NCBI GenBank assembly: GCA_035634255.1
Contig: DASQDI010000153.1
Location: forward strand, 5,934 to 69,933
Origin: DATLMR01 sp035634255
Lineage (GTDB): Bacteria; Acidobacteriota; Blastocatellia; UBA7656
Reading direction: 5' to 3'
DNA: 64,000 nucleotides
Positions within the stretch are counted from its first letter, which is position 1, and every line of letters begins with the position of its first letter. A model generated the notes under the pieces. That model saw only the letters and a list, made by a program, of their open reading frames with translations. It was not told the origin of the DNA and ran no database searches. This document shows, piece after piece, positions 36,171-47,206 of this stretch. The position numbers and the translations under genes were made by a program.

Positions 36171-36191
36171 CTTGACATTAAAACACTCAGA
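36171..36191. promoter_or_regulatory. HAIR-like HspR operator overlapping -35
   Basis: CTTGACA-N7-ACTCAGA matches the HspR-associated inverted repeat CTTGAGT-N7-ACTCAAG at 10 of 14 defined positions with the correct 7-base spacer. It covers the -35 element of the dnaK promoter, where a bound repressor would block RNA polymerase. Consistent with the HspR-type gene at 39670. Confidence 0.65.
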
Positions 36192-36200
36192 TTTTAATAT
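36172..36200 (+). promoter_or_regulatory. dnaK promoter
   Basis: TTGACA (36172-36177) and TAATAT (36195-36200) with a 17-base spacer, 37 bases ahead of the dnaK ATG. No CIRCE element was found in the 163-base gap. Confidence 0.8.
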
Positions 36201-36236
36201 TACCTCGACCTAATTAATCTGGAGGGGTTCAAAAAA

Positions 36237-38159
<1,923 letters not shown>

Positions 38160-38283
38160 CAAGAGATAGGGCCGGCCGTCGGCGGATGGCAGAGGGTAGG
38201 TGGACCGGGTCGAAGGGCACGACGTTCGACCCCTGAACATTTACTCCCTGTCATCTGCCTTCAGCCATTCGAACGCCGACAAT

Positions 38284-39357
38284 ATGCCAGGCAAAGATTA
38301 TTACAAGATACTCGGTGTCCCGCGCGCGGCGAGCACGGACGATATTAAGAAGGCGTACCGCAGGCTGGCGAGGCGTTACCACCCCGACGTGAACCCCGGC
38401 GACGCCGAGTCGGAGAACCGCTTCAAGCAGATTTCCGAAGCCTTCGAAGTGCTCTCCGACCCGAAGAAGCGCGAGGTTTACGACCGTTACGGGTATTACT
38501 CGGACCACCTTCCGGGCAAAGAGGCCAATCCCATTTTCGATTTCGCCAGCTTCGGCGCGGCCAGTTTCAAGGACATCTTTTCCGATATATTCAGCAGCAT
38601 TCGCCCGCAGGCGTCGGGGGCTCGGAAACAGCCCCAGCGCGGAGCCGACATCGAATTTTCTCTCGCGATCTCTTTCGACGATGCGATCCGCGGCCTCACG
38701 GCTAAGGTGGAGGTGGACCGCAGCGAAGCCTGCGCGCAGTGCCAGGGGACGGGCGAGTCGCAGGTCAAGGCGGCCTGCCCCTCGTGCGGGGGGTCGGGCA
38801 ATCAGCCCGGCAACGGCTCCCGGTGTCTGCGTTGCGGAGGGCAGGGGCAGATCGCGGATGCCTGCCCCGCCTGCCGGGGCCGGGCCGTCGCCTTCAAGCG
38901 AGAGGCGATAGCCGTGAAGATTCCGGCGGGCGTAAACACCGGCTCGCGCGTCCGCGTCCCCGGCAAAGGGCAGGCGGGAGTCAGCGGAGCGCCTCCGGGA
39001 GACCTCTACGTAATTACGAACGTCAGCGACCATCCGTACTTCAGGCGGCAGGGCGACAACATCTACTGCACCGTGCCGATCACCGTGCCGGAAGCGGCTC
39101 TGGGAGCCAGGATCGAGGTGCCGACCGTTGACGGGAAGGCGCGGCTGAGGGTGCCTCCCGGAACCCAGTCGGGGCAGAAGTTCAGGCTGCGTGAGCGGGG
39201 CGCGCCCAGCCTGCGCGGGGATGGGGCGCGGGGCGATCAGTTCGTCGAAGTGAAGATCACCCTGCCTCAGGTCATCAGCGAAGAGACGAAGGACATATTG
39301 CAGACGTTCGCCCGGCATAACCCCGAGAATCCGCGGGCCGAGATGGGGTTGGAGTAA
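38284..39357 (+). CDS. dnaJ: DnaJ co-chaperone
   Basis: 357 residues from ATG 38284 (MPGKDYYKILGVPRAAS). J domain residues ~4-70 with HPD in RRYHPDVNPGD. Instead of a Gly/Phe-rich linker there is a short Phe/Ala/Ser segment (ANPIFDFASFGAASF). The zinc domain has four motifs: CAQCQGTG, CPSCGGSG, CLRCGGQG and CPACRGRA, the last lacking the final Gly of CxxCxGxG. The C-terminal beta domains follow (VKIPAGVNTGSRVRVPGKG). Stimulates DnaK ATPase. Confidence 0.95.
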   Translation: MPGKDYYKILGVPRAASTDDIKKAYRRLARRYHPDVNPGDAESENRFKQISEAFEVLSDPKKREVYDRYGYYSDHLPGKEANPIFDFASFGAASFKDIFSDIFSSIRPQASGARKQPQRGADIEFSLAISFDDAIRGLTAKVEVDRSEACAQCQGTGESQVKAACPSCGGSGNQPGNGSRCLRCGGQGQIADACPACRGRAVAFKREAIAVKIPAGVNTGSRVRVPGKGQAGVSGAPPGDLYVITNVSDHPYFRRQGDNIYCTVPITVPEAALGARIEVPTVDGKARLRVPPGTQSGQKFRLRERGAPSLRGDGARGDQFVEVKITLPQVISEETKDILQTFARHNPENPRAEMGLE

Positions 39358-39380
39358 TCCGCCGCAATCAGGAGAGAGCC

Positions 39381-39692
39381 TTGGAACAGTTTTTGACCTG
39401 CATGATCCCGGTCCTTTTGATCGCGGCTATGTTCTGGGCAATCATTCATGAGAATGCCCGAAAGCGACAGCGCACGGTTCAGGAGTACGAGGAGGAGATG
39501 GCCGAATCGAAGGACTCGCTCATGCGCGCGGGAATGCTGGAGCTGGACAAGTTCATGGGCGATTCGAAATCGAAGCGCGCGGCGGTCGAGTACAGGCTGG
39601 ACGAGGAGCAGGGCAGGACGAAGACGGGCAGCAAGGGGGATGACGCCGACCGAACCGAGGTGATCGATAATGGTGAGAAGCAAGGCCGCTAA
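39381..39692 (+). CDS. Small membrane-anchored protein between dnaJ and hspR
   Basis: 103 residues from a TTG with GGAGAGAG upstream. One N-terminal membrane helix (FLTCMIPVLLIAAMFWAII) is followed by a highly charged, mostly helical cytoplasmic part rich in Lys, Glu and Arg. No family recognised. It overlaps the start of the HspR gene by 23 bases, so it is translated as part of the dnaK operon. Confidence 0.6.
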   Translation: MEQFLTCMIPVLLIAAMFWAIIHENARKRQRTVQEYEEEMAESKDSLMRAGMLELDKFMGDSKSKRAAVEYRLDEEQGRTKTGSKGDDADRTEVIDNGEKQGR

Positions 39693-40068
39693 GAAGTACA
39701 CGATCAGCGTTGTCGCGGAGCAGTACGGAATCCACCCTCAAACCCTGCGGCTCTACGAGCGCGAGGGGCTGATTAAACCCTCACGCTCGGCGAAAGGCAC
39801 GCGGTACTACACCGAAGAAGATGTCGAGCGGCTGGAGCTTATCCTGAACCTCACGCGCGACCTGGGGGTCAATCTTGCCGGGGTCGAGATCATCCTGAAC
39901 ATGCGCGAAAGAATGAACCAGATGCAGAAGGAGTTCGAGAACTTCATTCAGTACATCCGCGACAACATAGGCCAGGAGATGTTCGGCGCGGACGAGCGTT
40001 CGAAGAGCGCCCTGGTCCCGCGCCGCAGGCTGGAATTGATCGTCAAGCGCGGCGACCGGGATAAGTAA
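39670..40068 (+). CDS. hspR: HspR-like MerR-family repressor
   Basis: 132 residues. N-terminal MerR helix-turn-helix: YTISVVAEQYGIHPQTLRLYEREGLIKPSR, then GTRYYTEEDVERLELILNLT, as in HspR; a coiled-coil follows (NMRERMNQMQKEFENFI). HspR binds HAIR repeats and represses heat-shock genes, with DnaK as co-repressor in Streptomyces. Last gene of the dnaK operon; a matching operator lies at 36171-36191. No N-terminal effector-binding cysteines are seen, consistent with HspR rather than metal sensors. Confidence 0.88.
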   Translation: MVRSKAAKKYTISVVAEQYGIHPQTLRLYEREGLIKPSRSAKGTRYYTEEDVERLELILNLTRDLGVNLAGVEIILNMRERMNQMQKEFENFIQYIRDNIGQEMFGADERSKSALVPRRRLELIVKRGDRDK

Positions 40069-40199
40069 CCCGCCCGCGCGATTTTTGCATTGGGGCGCTC
40101 TCGATTCGCGTCCTACTCTGTTGAGCATCTTCGGTTTCCCCACCTGATTATTTACCCAAGGTTTCCCCAACACAATCAAACGTACCGGAGGAGACCCTC

Positions 40200-43100
40200 A
40201 TGCTTGCTCTCGTCTTTCTGCTCGCTCTTTTGCCGCTTGGCGTTTCTACCCACCCGCAGGACCTCGACAACATCTTCTTCGAAGGCGCGGTGAGGGACAG
40301 CGCCGGGGCCTTCATCGAGAATGCCGAAGTGGTCGCTAAAAACGTAGTGACCGGCGCTCGGCGCTCGGCCTCGTCCGATTCGGGAGGGCGCTTCCGATTA
40401 ATGGTGACCGAGCCGGGGATTTACGACGTCTCCGCCAGAGCCGTAGGCTTTCGCGAAGAGGTGATTCTCGGATTGCGGATGATCTCAGGGAGCGCTAAAA
40501 CCCTGAGTTTTACGTTGATGGCGGAGGGCTCGAATGAGCAGGTCATCGTCTCGTCTGCAGAGGCGAGCCTGATAGACACTACGCGGACGGTCGTGGGTGA
40601 CACCTTTTCGGAAAGGGAACTGGAGACGTTGCCCCTGGCCGGCCGCGACCCTTTGAACCTCGTCCTGCTCCTCGGGGGGACGCAGGAAGCGCCCCTCGAC
40701 ACGTCCCACCTCGCGGACGAGGGGGAAGGCCGTTTCCTCCGAGGGGCGCCCGAGGAAGCCGGGACTTTCTCTCTGACCGGCTCGCCCGCCACTTCCAACA
40801 ACCTCACCATAGACGGCCTCGATAACAACGATGACCGAAGCGCGCGCGAGCGCATAAGCCTTAACCCCGAGAGCATCTCGGAAGTTCAGGTGATTACCAA
40901 CCAGTACGCGGCGGAGTATGGCCGGGCGTCGGGAGGCCGGATAAACGTGCGGACTCGCGGAGGCGCCAACCGGATCAGGGGCGAAGCCTATCTTTTTTTC
41001 TCTGACGAATCGCTCAACGCGAACACGTATTTTCGCAACGCCAGAGGGCTCGGAAGAATACCGGAACAGCGCAGGACGTTCGGGGCGAGCGTCTCCGGGC
41101 CGATTAAAAAGGAGAAGCACTTTTTCTTTTCCAGTCTAGAAAGGCTCGACATTCCCGACCGAGCGGAGATCAGGGCGGCGGTCCCTTCGCGCATCAACCC
41201 CCTCTTCCCCCTGCCCCTGCCGAACGAAGAACTGCCCGGCTCCGACTCGGTCGGCCTGTTCCTCGCAGACCTATCCACGCCGGAGACTCGGAACCTCCTG
41301 ACCTCCCGCCTCGACCTGGGCTTCGGCCAAAAGCACAACGCGACGGCGCGATTCGATCTGTCGAGGGGGCGGAACCTGCGCGGATTTCCCGGAGGGAACC
41401 GCCTGCCGGAAACGGCCCTGATACAGGGCCGGGATTCGGATTCGATAAGTCTGGCGAGCAACCTGATACCGTCATCGAGGGTCGTGAATCAGGCGAAGCT
41501 TCAGTTCTCACGACTCTTCCCCCGGAACAGATCAAATGCCGAATCGGTCGGGATCGTGATAGAAGAGCCGGTGAGGGTCGTCGCCGGAAAGTTCTCGGGG
41601 ACGGGATCGAGCCCGGCCTCCGCGCGGGAAGAGAGGAGGGCGCAGTTTCAGGACTCGCTCTCTTTATTGAGCGGCCCGCACGCAATAAAAGTTGGGATCG
41701 ACCTGCAACTTGTCAGGTCCGTCTTTGTTGACCAATTCGCGACGGGCGGCATCTTCACTTTCGAATCCGTCGATTCTTTCCTCTCCAACGCGCCCCGAAG
41801 ATTCATGCGGAGGTTCGAGACCGAGAGCCGCCTGTCGAACGACGTTCTGGGGCTATTCCTTCAGGATGAGTGGAGGATGAGAGAAGGGCTGACTCTGTCG
41901 ATGGGCTTGCGGTGGGACTCGGAGAGCATCATCAGGGACAAGGATAATTTCAGCCCGAGGCTCGCGATTGCATGGGACCCGTTCGCGCGGAGGGAATCCG
42001 GAGACGCCGCTTTATTCCGGCCCGGACTGACTCTCGTCCGCGCGGGGTACGGAATCTTTTTCAACCGTGTGATGCTGAGAACGATTGACGATTTTCAGGA
42101 GGGCAGGTCTTCCGTCATAGTCGACTCAGAATTGAACCCCGGAGTCCTGCCCTTCGTCGAATTTCCGGAGCCGACCCTCGACGAGTCCGTCATCGAAAGA
42201 TTCGGCTCGAAAGAGGCCGGCTTCCTGCGCCGTATCAGCCCCGACTTAGAGATCCCTTACACGATTCAGGCGGGCCTCGGAATCGAGCGGCAACTGAGCA
42301 AAGGGCTCTCGGTCACGGCCGATTACGTTTACACGCGCGGCGCTCACCTCTGGCGGGAGACTAACGTCAACGCGCCGCGGCTGCCCGAGGGTCTTAGGTC
42401 CTTCACGGAATACCTGATGAGCCGGGATTTCGACAACCGGCAGGGCGCGGACGGCAGGCGTCCGATCTCAAGCGCGTCCGCCGACGTGATCCGCTTCGAC
42501 CTCGGGACCGCCACGTCTTCAACAGCCGGGGCCATAAAGATCGAGAACAGTTTGAGAGTCCTCACGCTCGGCCTCAACGCCCCGCGATCTTCCAACGTCG
42601 CGGCGGCGCTCAACGCGGTCAGGCACCTGCGGCCGGAAGCGGGGTTGGCGCAGGTGGAGCAACTGGAATCGACGGGGAACTCGTTTTACCACGGAGGCAT
42701 CTGGGCCTTGAAGCTCAACCGCGGCCGCGTGAGGCTTAGGGCCTCTTACACGCTCTCCAAACTCATTGACGAGGGGACGACGAACACGGCGTCCCCGCAA
42801 GACCTGAACAACCGCCGCGCGGAGCGGGCGCTCTCTCTTCAGGACCAGAGGCACAGGTTCACCCTCAGCGGGTCATTCAATCTCCCTCTGGCCGAAGTCA
42901 ATCTCGCCCCGGTCATCTCTTTCGGCTCGTCCCGCCCGTTCAACATCGGGGCTGGCGTTGACCGGAACCTGAACGACATCGAAAACGACAGGCCGGACTC
43001 CGTCTTTGCAATCGGGCGGCCCGAATGGCGCAGGCCGGGAAGTTCGGAAGATGCGTTGATAAGACGGGCTCTCGTCCTCGCTCCGATAGGGTCGAGCGGC

Positions 43101-43343
43101 AACCTGCCGAGGAATTATGGCAGAGGCCCGGCCACGCGGTCTTTCGACCTGCGGGCTTCGAAAGAATTCCGGTTCTCTGAATCTGGAAGCATCCGGGCGG
43201 CGGTCGATCTGTTCAACGTGCTGAACAGCACGGTCTTCAGCTTCGGGTCGGAATTCATCAATCGCGACGATGCCGATTTTCTTGTGCCGCGCAGGACTCA
43301 GAGGCCGAGGGCCATCCAGTTAAGCCTGAAGCTGAGCCGCTGA
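40200..43343 (+). CDS. Oar-like TonB-dependent receptor
   Basis: 1047 residues with GGAGGAG upstream and a signal peptide (MLALVFLLALLPLGVST). An N-terminal carboxypeptidase-regulatory-like domain (FEGAVRDSAGAFIENAEVVAKN) leads to a plug (LETLPLAGRDPLNLVLLLGG; NNLTIDGLDNNDDR; VITNQYAAEYGRASGGRINVRTRGG) and a long beta barrel ending in a C-terminal strand (RPRAIQLSLKLSR). Outer-membrane import of an unknown ligand, energised by TonB. This architecture is expanded in Acidobacteriota. Transcribed alone, convergent with the rhomboid gene 12 bases away. Confidence 0.92.
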   Translation: MLALVFLLALLPLGVSTHPQDLDNIFFEGAVRDSAGAFIENAEVVAKNVVTGARRSASSDSGGRFRLMVTEPGIYDVSARAVGFREEVILGLRMISGSAKTLSFTLMAEGSNEQVIVSSAEASLIDTTRTVVGDTFSERELETLPLAGRDPLNLVLLLGGTQEAPLDTSHLADEGEGRFLRGAPEEAGTFSLTGSPATSNNLTIDGLDNNDDRSARERISLNPESISEVQVITNQYAAEYGRASGGRINVRTRGGANRIRGEAYLFFSDESLNANTYFRNARGLGRIPEQRRTFGASVSGPIKKEKHFFFSSLERLDIPDRAEIRAAVPSRINPLFPLPLPNEELPGSDSVGLFLADLSTPETRNLLTSRLDLGFGQKHNATARFDLSRGRNLRGFPGGNRLPETALIQGRDSDSISLASNLIPSSRVVNQAKLQFSRLFPRNRSNAESVGIVIEEPVRVVAGKFSGTGSSPASAREERRAQFQDSLSLLSGPHAIKVGIDLQLVRSVFVDQFATGGIFTFESVDSFLSNAPRRFMRRFETESRLSNDVLGLFLQDEWRMREGLTLSMGLRWDSESIIRDKDNFSPRLAIAWDPFARRESGDAALFRPGLTLVRAGYGIFFNRVMLRTIDDFQEGRSSVIVDSELNPGVLPFVEFPEPTLDESVIERFGSKEAGFLRRISPDLEIPYTIQAGLGIERQLSKGLSVTADYVYTRGAHLWRETNVNAPRLPEGLRSFTEYLMSRDFDNRQGADGRRPISSASADVIRFDLGTATSSTAGAIKIENSLRVLTLGLNAPRSSNVAAALNAVRHLRPEAGLAQVEQLESTGNSFYHGGIWALKLNRGRVRLRASYTLSKLIDEGTTNTASPQDLNNRRAERALSLQDQRHRFTLSGSFNLPLAEVNLAPVISFGSSRPFNIGAGVDRNLNDIENDRPDSVFAIGRPEWRRPGSSEDALIRRALVLAPIGSSGNLPRNYGRGPATRSFDLRASKEFRFSESGSIRAAVDLFNVLNSTVFSFGSEFINRDDADFLVPRRTQRPRAIQLSLKLSR

Positions 43344-43355
43344 ATCGAGCGGGGA

Positions 43356-45080
43356 TTATTTCAGCTTCCCGATGATGATCTCAGGGACTTCATCAGCATC
43401 GATGATATTAATCGCGGGCTGCTGGGGCTCGCGCGTGATGGGCTCCTGAACGGGCCTCGGCGCGGGCCTTTTAAATATGTTAGGGCGACAACTTTCTATC
43501 CCCTTTTCGATCCTTAAAAGCAGGTGCCCGGGCGGATTCATCGAACGCGCCTTTTCGAACATGCGGAGGCTGCGCTCGTACAGCTTGGCGCTCAGGGCGC
43601 TCTCGCCGCCCTGAACGCAGGCCCTCAGGGTCAGGTGATCGTCCGGGTGGGCCGAGACGAGGCGCTCGTACTCGGCGGAGGCTTCGCGGTCCATTTCAAG
43701 CTCGCGGAGGTATTCACAAACGGAGAGCCAGTCCCTTATGGGGAGATTGATATTGATAGCGTCATCGGGGAAAGAAGAGAGCAGGCCGTCGTAAGCGTAG
43801 AGCGCCGCTTCCTTGTCGCGCCTCGCGAGGTAATAACGGATCAAACGCGAGTAAGCGGAGTTCATCCCCTCGTAGTCCACCGCCTTTTGATAGACCTGTA
43901 TCAAGGCCATCAGGGCGCTCACGTCTTCCGGGTCCCTGCTGAGGTGAAATTTCAACTTCGACTCGGCCTGCTCCACCGCGCCCCTGTCGCAAAGCTCAAG
44001 CGACTCCGTGACCACGGGAGTCGCGGAGAAAGAGACCTTCGCCTCGATCTTCGGGTGAATATACTTCTCCTCGGTCTGCGCGGCCTTGAGCAGCAGGGCG
44101 ACGCCCATGCCGAACGCGAAGCCTGCGATGTGGCATTTATAGCTGACGCCGGTGCTCATCCCGAGCTTGTAGTTGAAGAACCACCAGAGCAACAACTGGT
44201 TTATGAAGTAGAAAGCGAGGAAGACATAGCCGGGGATGTGGGCGACCCCGTAGCACTTTTTCCCGAAAACCATCAGTGGGAGGGCCAGAGGCAGGGAGAC
44301 CCAGCCGATCTTCAGCCTCGTTTTGGGCAACCGGATCAGGAACGCCCCCATCGTGGCGGAAACCGCCCCGGACGCGCCGATGAGCCCGACGCCTCCTATC
44401 GCGTCCGGCAGCCCCGAGACGACCGCCCCCATCAGGTAGAACCCTGAAAAGATGGCGCGGCCCCAGAGGTCTTCGAGGCTGAAGCCCACGGCGAAGAAGG
44501 CGATCATGTTGAAGAACAGGTGGAGCGGGAGGATCAGCCCGAGCGCCCTGCTGTTCGCGTGGACGAAGGCGTAGGTCACGAATTGATAGGGCTTCCATTT
44601 TTTCTTAGGCGAGATGCCGAATTTATTGTAGAAGTGGCCCTCGTTCGCGGCCTTGAACTCGGCGAACAGCTTGTCGAACTGTCCTCTCATCTCCTCCGCG
44701 TCCGAGCTTCCCAGCCATTTTTCGTACCTCTTTTTCAGGTCCGGGTCCTCGCTCAACTGGTCTTCCACCATCTTCACCTCGTCGGTGTAGAGGTCGGCGT
44801 TCTTCAGTTTGACCCGTACCTCATTGTCCCCCAGTATCTCCCCGTTGACGGCCAGAAAAGAATGAAGCTCCATGTAGGTGCGCGACTGTTCTTCGTCCTG
44901 CCGGGCCGTCAGAGGCAGCGCCGCGAACCAGACGAGGATGCAGACGCCCATGATCGAGAAGGTGACCCACGGCAGGCGTCTCACCGTCGAATCTTCGTTC
45001 CCGAGCGGCATGAAGCTGAAGATCAGTTGAACGACGGAGATCAGAATGAAAGCTAATAAGAGAAGAAAATCGAGCAACAT
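43356..45080 (-). CDS. Rhomboid protease with C-terminal TPR-like region
   Basis: 574 residues. After two N-terminal helices and a soluble insertion (~70-165), the rhomboid core has HLFFNMIAFFAVG (His/Asn), the catalytic Ser in LIGASGAVSATMG and the catalytic His in CHIAGFAFGMGVAL. C-terminal residues ~340-540 form helical repeats with TPR character (DPEDVSALMALIQVYQKA; HPDDHLTLRACVQGGESAL), ending DADEVPEIIIGKLK. Intramembrane Ser/His protease releasing membrane-tethered substrates; the repeats may bind partners. Confidence 0.88.
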   Translation of the reverse strand: MLLDFLLLLAFILISVVQLIFSFMPLGNEDSTVRRLPWVTFSIMGVCILVWFAALPLTARQDEEQSRTYMELHSFLAVNGEILGDNEVRVKLKNADLYTDEVKMVEDQLSEDPDLKKRYEKWLGSSDAEEMRGQFDKLFAEFKAANEGHFYNKFGISPKKKWKPYQFVTYAFVHANSRALGLILPLHLFFNMIAFFAVGFSLEDLWGRAIFSGFYLMGAVVSGLPDAIGGVGLIGASGAVSATMGAFLIRLPKTRLKIGWVSLPLALPLMVFGKKCYGVAHIPGYVFLAFYFINQLLLWWFFNYKLGMSTGVSYKCHIAGFAFGMGVALLLKAAQTEEKYIHPKIEAKVSFSATPVVTESLELCDRGAVEQAESKLKFHLSRDPEDVSALMALIQVYQKAVDYEGMNSAYSRLIRYYLARRDKEAALYAYDGLLSSFPDDAININLPIRDWLSVCEYLRELEMDREASAEYERLVSAHPDDHLTLRACVQGGESALSAKLYERSLRMFEKARSMNPPGHLLLRIEKGIESCRPNIFKRPAPRPVQEPITREPQQPAINIIDADEVPEIIIGKLK

Positions 45081-45261
45081 CGGAAGACCCTCGGGGGAGC
45101 TTGTGCGAAAGGGGCAGAAGCGCCGGAGCGCGTTGCTTAGATCAAAGCCGTTGGACGAAGTGTGCCGATGATAGCAAAGGCGGGGGAGGGGGGCAATAGT
45201 ATTGTTTGAGGCCGTCTGGGGGCGTCGAAGCCCCGTTTAACAGACTTCGACGCCGTAAATC

Positions 45262-46515
45262 TTAGTTTCCGCTGGAGTCGTCCGCGGAGGCCGCGGCCGC
45301 GCTTACGGAGGCGGGTATGCGGATCACGTGCTTGCCGGGAGGCGTCATCCCCCTCTGCAACTCGGGGTTCATATCGAGCAGAGTGCCGAAGGAGACTTTC
45401 AGCTTTTTGGCAAGCGGCTTGAGGTCGGTCTGGCTTGCGATGGTCCGCGTCTCGTAGCGGGACGCGAATGCCGGGGGCATTTCGAACCCGTACTTTTTGG
45501 GGTTCTTCGCAATCGTCACGACCGCGAGGATCGCGGGAACATAGTTTCGCGTCTCCTGCGCGAGGTAGCCCCCGCCGTGCATCTTCCAGAAGTCCCGCGT
45601 ACCGGACCGCCTTATGGCCGAGTCCACATTCCCCTCGCCGGTATTGTAGGCGGCGAGCGCGAGCTGCCAATTCCCCTGGTAACGGTTCGAGAGCCACTTC
45701 AGGTACCGGGCGGCGGCCCGGGTCGATTTCTCGGGGTTCGACCTTTCGTCGATCCAGTAGTTCTGCGCCAGGCCGAACCTCGTCCCGGTCGCCGGGATGA
45801 ACTGCCAGATGCCCTTGGCGGCGGCGGACGAAAAAGCGTAAGGGTTCCACCCGGACTCGACCTGCGCGAGCCAGATCAGGTCCGTGGGGACTCCCTCTTC
45901 CTTGAAGATCGACTCGGCCATCTGGCGATAGCGAACGGACCTCATGAAGCCCGCGGACATGGTCGCCCGGCCCCGGCCCTTGGTGAAGTAGGATATGAAC
46001 TGCTTGACCGGGTGCGCGGCGCTGAAATTGAAATTGAAGCGCGCTTCCGCCACCTCTTCGCCGCCGTCGCCCGGCCCCGCCTCTTCGAGGTCGGCTTCCG
46101 ACAGGGTGGCGATCTTATCGAGCGGCGAAGGCTCGTAGCGCTGCTCGCTGAACCCGCCGTCCTTCTGCTCAAGAGAGGCGATCTGGAACCTGTTTATCTC
46201 TTCGATGAGCTTACGGTAGTAAGCGCGCAGAGAGTCATCACTGCGAACGTCAATCGCCTCGTTCAGGATAACGTCCACAGCCTGATCGAACTCGCGGCGG
46301 GCGCGGTCATACTCGCCCTCGTCGTAGGCCGTCCTGCCTTTCGTATAGTGCATTTCGGCGGTGTTGATTATGGCCTGGACCTGGGCCTGCTTCTGGTCCG
46401 CCGCCTGCGAAGCCTGCCCCGCCGCCATTCCTTTCGACGGGGCGACGACGAACCCTCCGATCAGGAGGGCGCAAATCAATCTCTCTGTAAGTGCTCTCTT
46501 AATCATAATCGACAT
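45262..46515 (-). CDS. MltD-like lytic transglycosylase with LysM-type C-terminus
   Basis: 417 residues; signal peptide in the first ~35 residues. A helical N-terminal part (~35-170) precedes an SLT domain: LIWLAQVESGWNPYAFSSAAAKGIWQFI with the catalytic Glu, ALAAYNTGEGNVDSAI and ETRNYVPAILAV. The C-terminal segment (TDLKPLAKKLKVSFGTLLDMNPEL) is a LysM-like peptidoglycan-binding repeat. Membrane-bound murein hydrolase type. Single gene. Confidence 0.92.
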   Translation of the reverse strand: MSIMIKRALTERLICALLIGGFVVAPSKGMAAGQASQAADQKQAQVQAIINTAEMHYTKGRTAYDEGEYDRARREFDQAVDVILNEAIDVRSDDSLRAYYRKLIEEINRFQIASLEQKDGGFSEQRYEPSPLDKIATLSEADLEEAGPGDGGEEVAEARFNFNFSAAHPVKQFISYFTKGRGRATMSAGFMRSVRYRQMAESIFKEEGVPTDLIWLAQVESGWNPYAFSSAAAKGIWQFIPATGTRFGLAQNYWIDERSNPEKSTRAAARYLKWLSNRYQGNWQLALAAYNTGEGNVDSAIRRSGTRDFWKMHGGGYLAQETRNYVPAILAVVTIAKNPKKYGFEMPPAFASRYETRTIASQTDLKPLAKKLKVSFGTLLDMNPELQRGMTPPGKHVIRIPASVSAAAASADDSSGN

Positions 46516-47206
46516 ATAAATTCGATAACTTCTTGAACGCCGATTCTGGGGCGCGAGTTCAGGTATTATTATACAGGAGCCCCGCTCATAAACGGCAAAT
46601 TAAATCAGTTGTAAGAATTTCGCAATAGCGCCGTAAAGTGGCCCGGTGATTAGAAATTATTGAACCTATGCCGATATCTCTGCCGGAGGTGCCCGCTTCC
46701 GGGGAGGCTATCTTAAAAAACGCTCCCCGAAGAAGGCCGCCCCGCACCCGGCCCTCGCCCGTTCGGCGACAAATATTTTGCGAAGGCGGCTCGTCCCCGA
46801 GCCGGAAAGTGATTACCTGCCGGTCACTTGCTCGAACCCGACGCCCGAGGGCTCATAAAAAGTGGCGCGCCCGAAAAATGGGTAGTTGTTCTCATAAAGG
46901 TTTTTTGCTATCGTTTATTGTTCTGTGGATTCGCAAAAAGTTCTCTATAGTGATAGCCAGCTAACTTTCGCCAGCCGCGAAAAATTGCGACTTCCTGGAG
47001 CTATGCGAGTCCTGTGAGAGAGGCCGGTCGGTTGTGCCGGTGTTTCAGGCTACTTCATGCAATTGCCCCTGCATCCAACCCGGAAAATGAGTCGCGCGCG
47101 CGGGGAGTTACCCGCGCAGGCGCTTATCGGGCCTGAACCGGGCCCGCCGATTTTGCGAACAGAGAGAGCGTAGGGGAGCAGGACAGACGAACGAGAGGAT
47201 ATAACA
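46516..47206. other. 691-base gap ahead of the E1 dehydrogenase gene
   Basis: No convincing gene. A 98-codon plus-strand frame at 46668-46964 is arginine-rich without family features or a ribosome site and was not accepted. A bulged hairpin at 46689-46732 (CTTCCGGGGAG against CTCCCCGAAG) is present and TATAGT at 46946 could be a -10 box, but no matching -35 was found. A long untranslated leader is possible. Confidence 0.45.

Noticed and set aside
46820..46850. tRNA-like TCGAACCCGA text
   Set aside because: No acceptor or anticodon arms could be built around it.
46668..46964. 98-codon plus-strand frame in the gap before the E1 gene
   Set aside because: Arginine-rich, no family text, no ribosome site and a composition like antisense or non-coding DNA.
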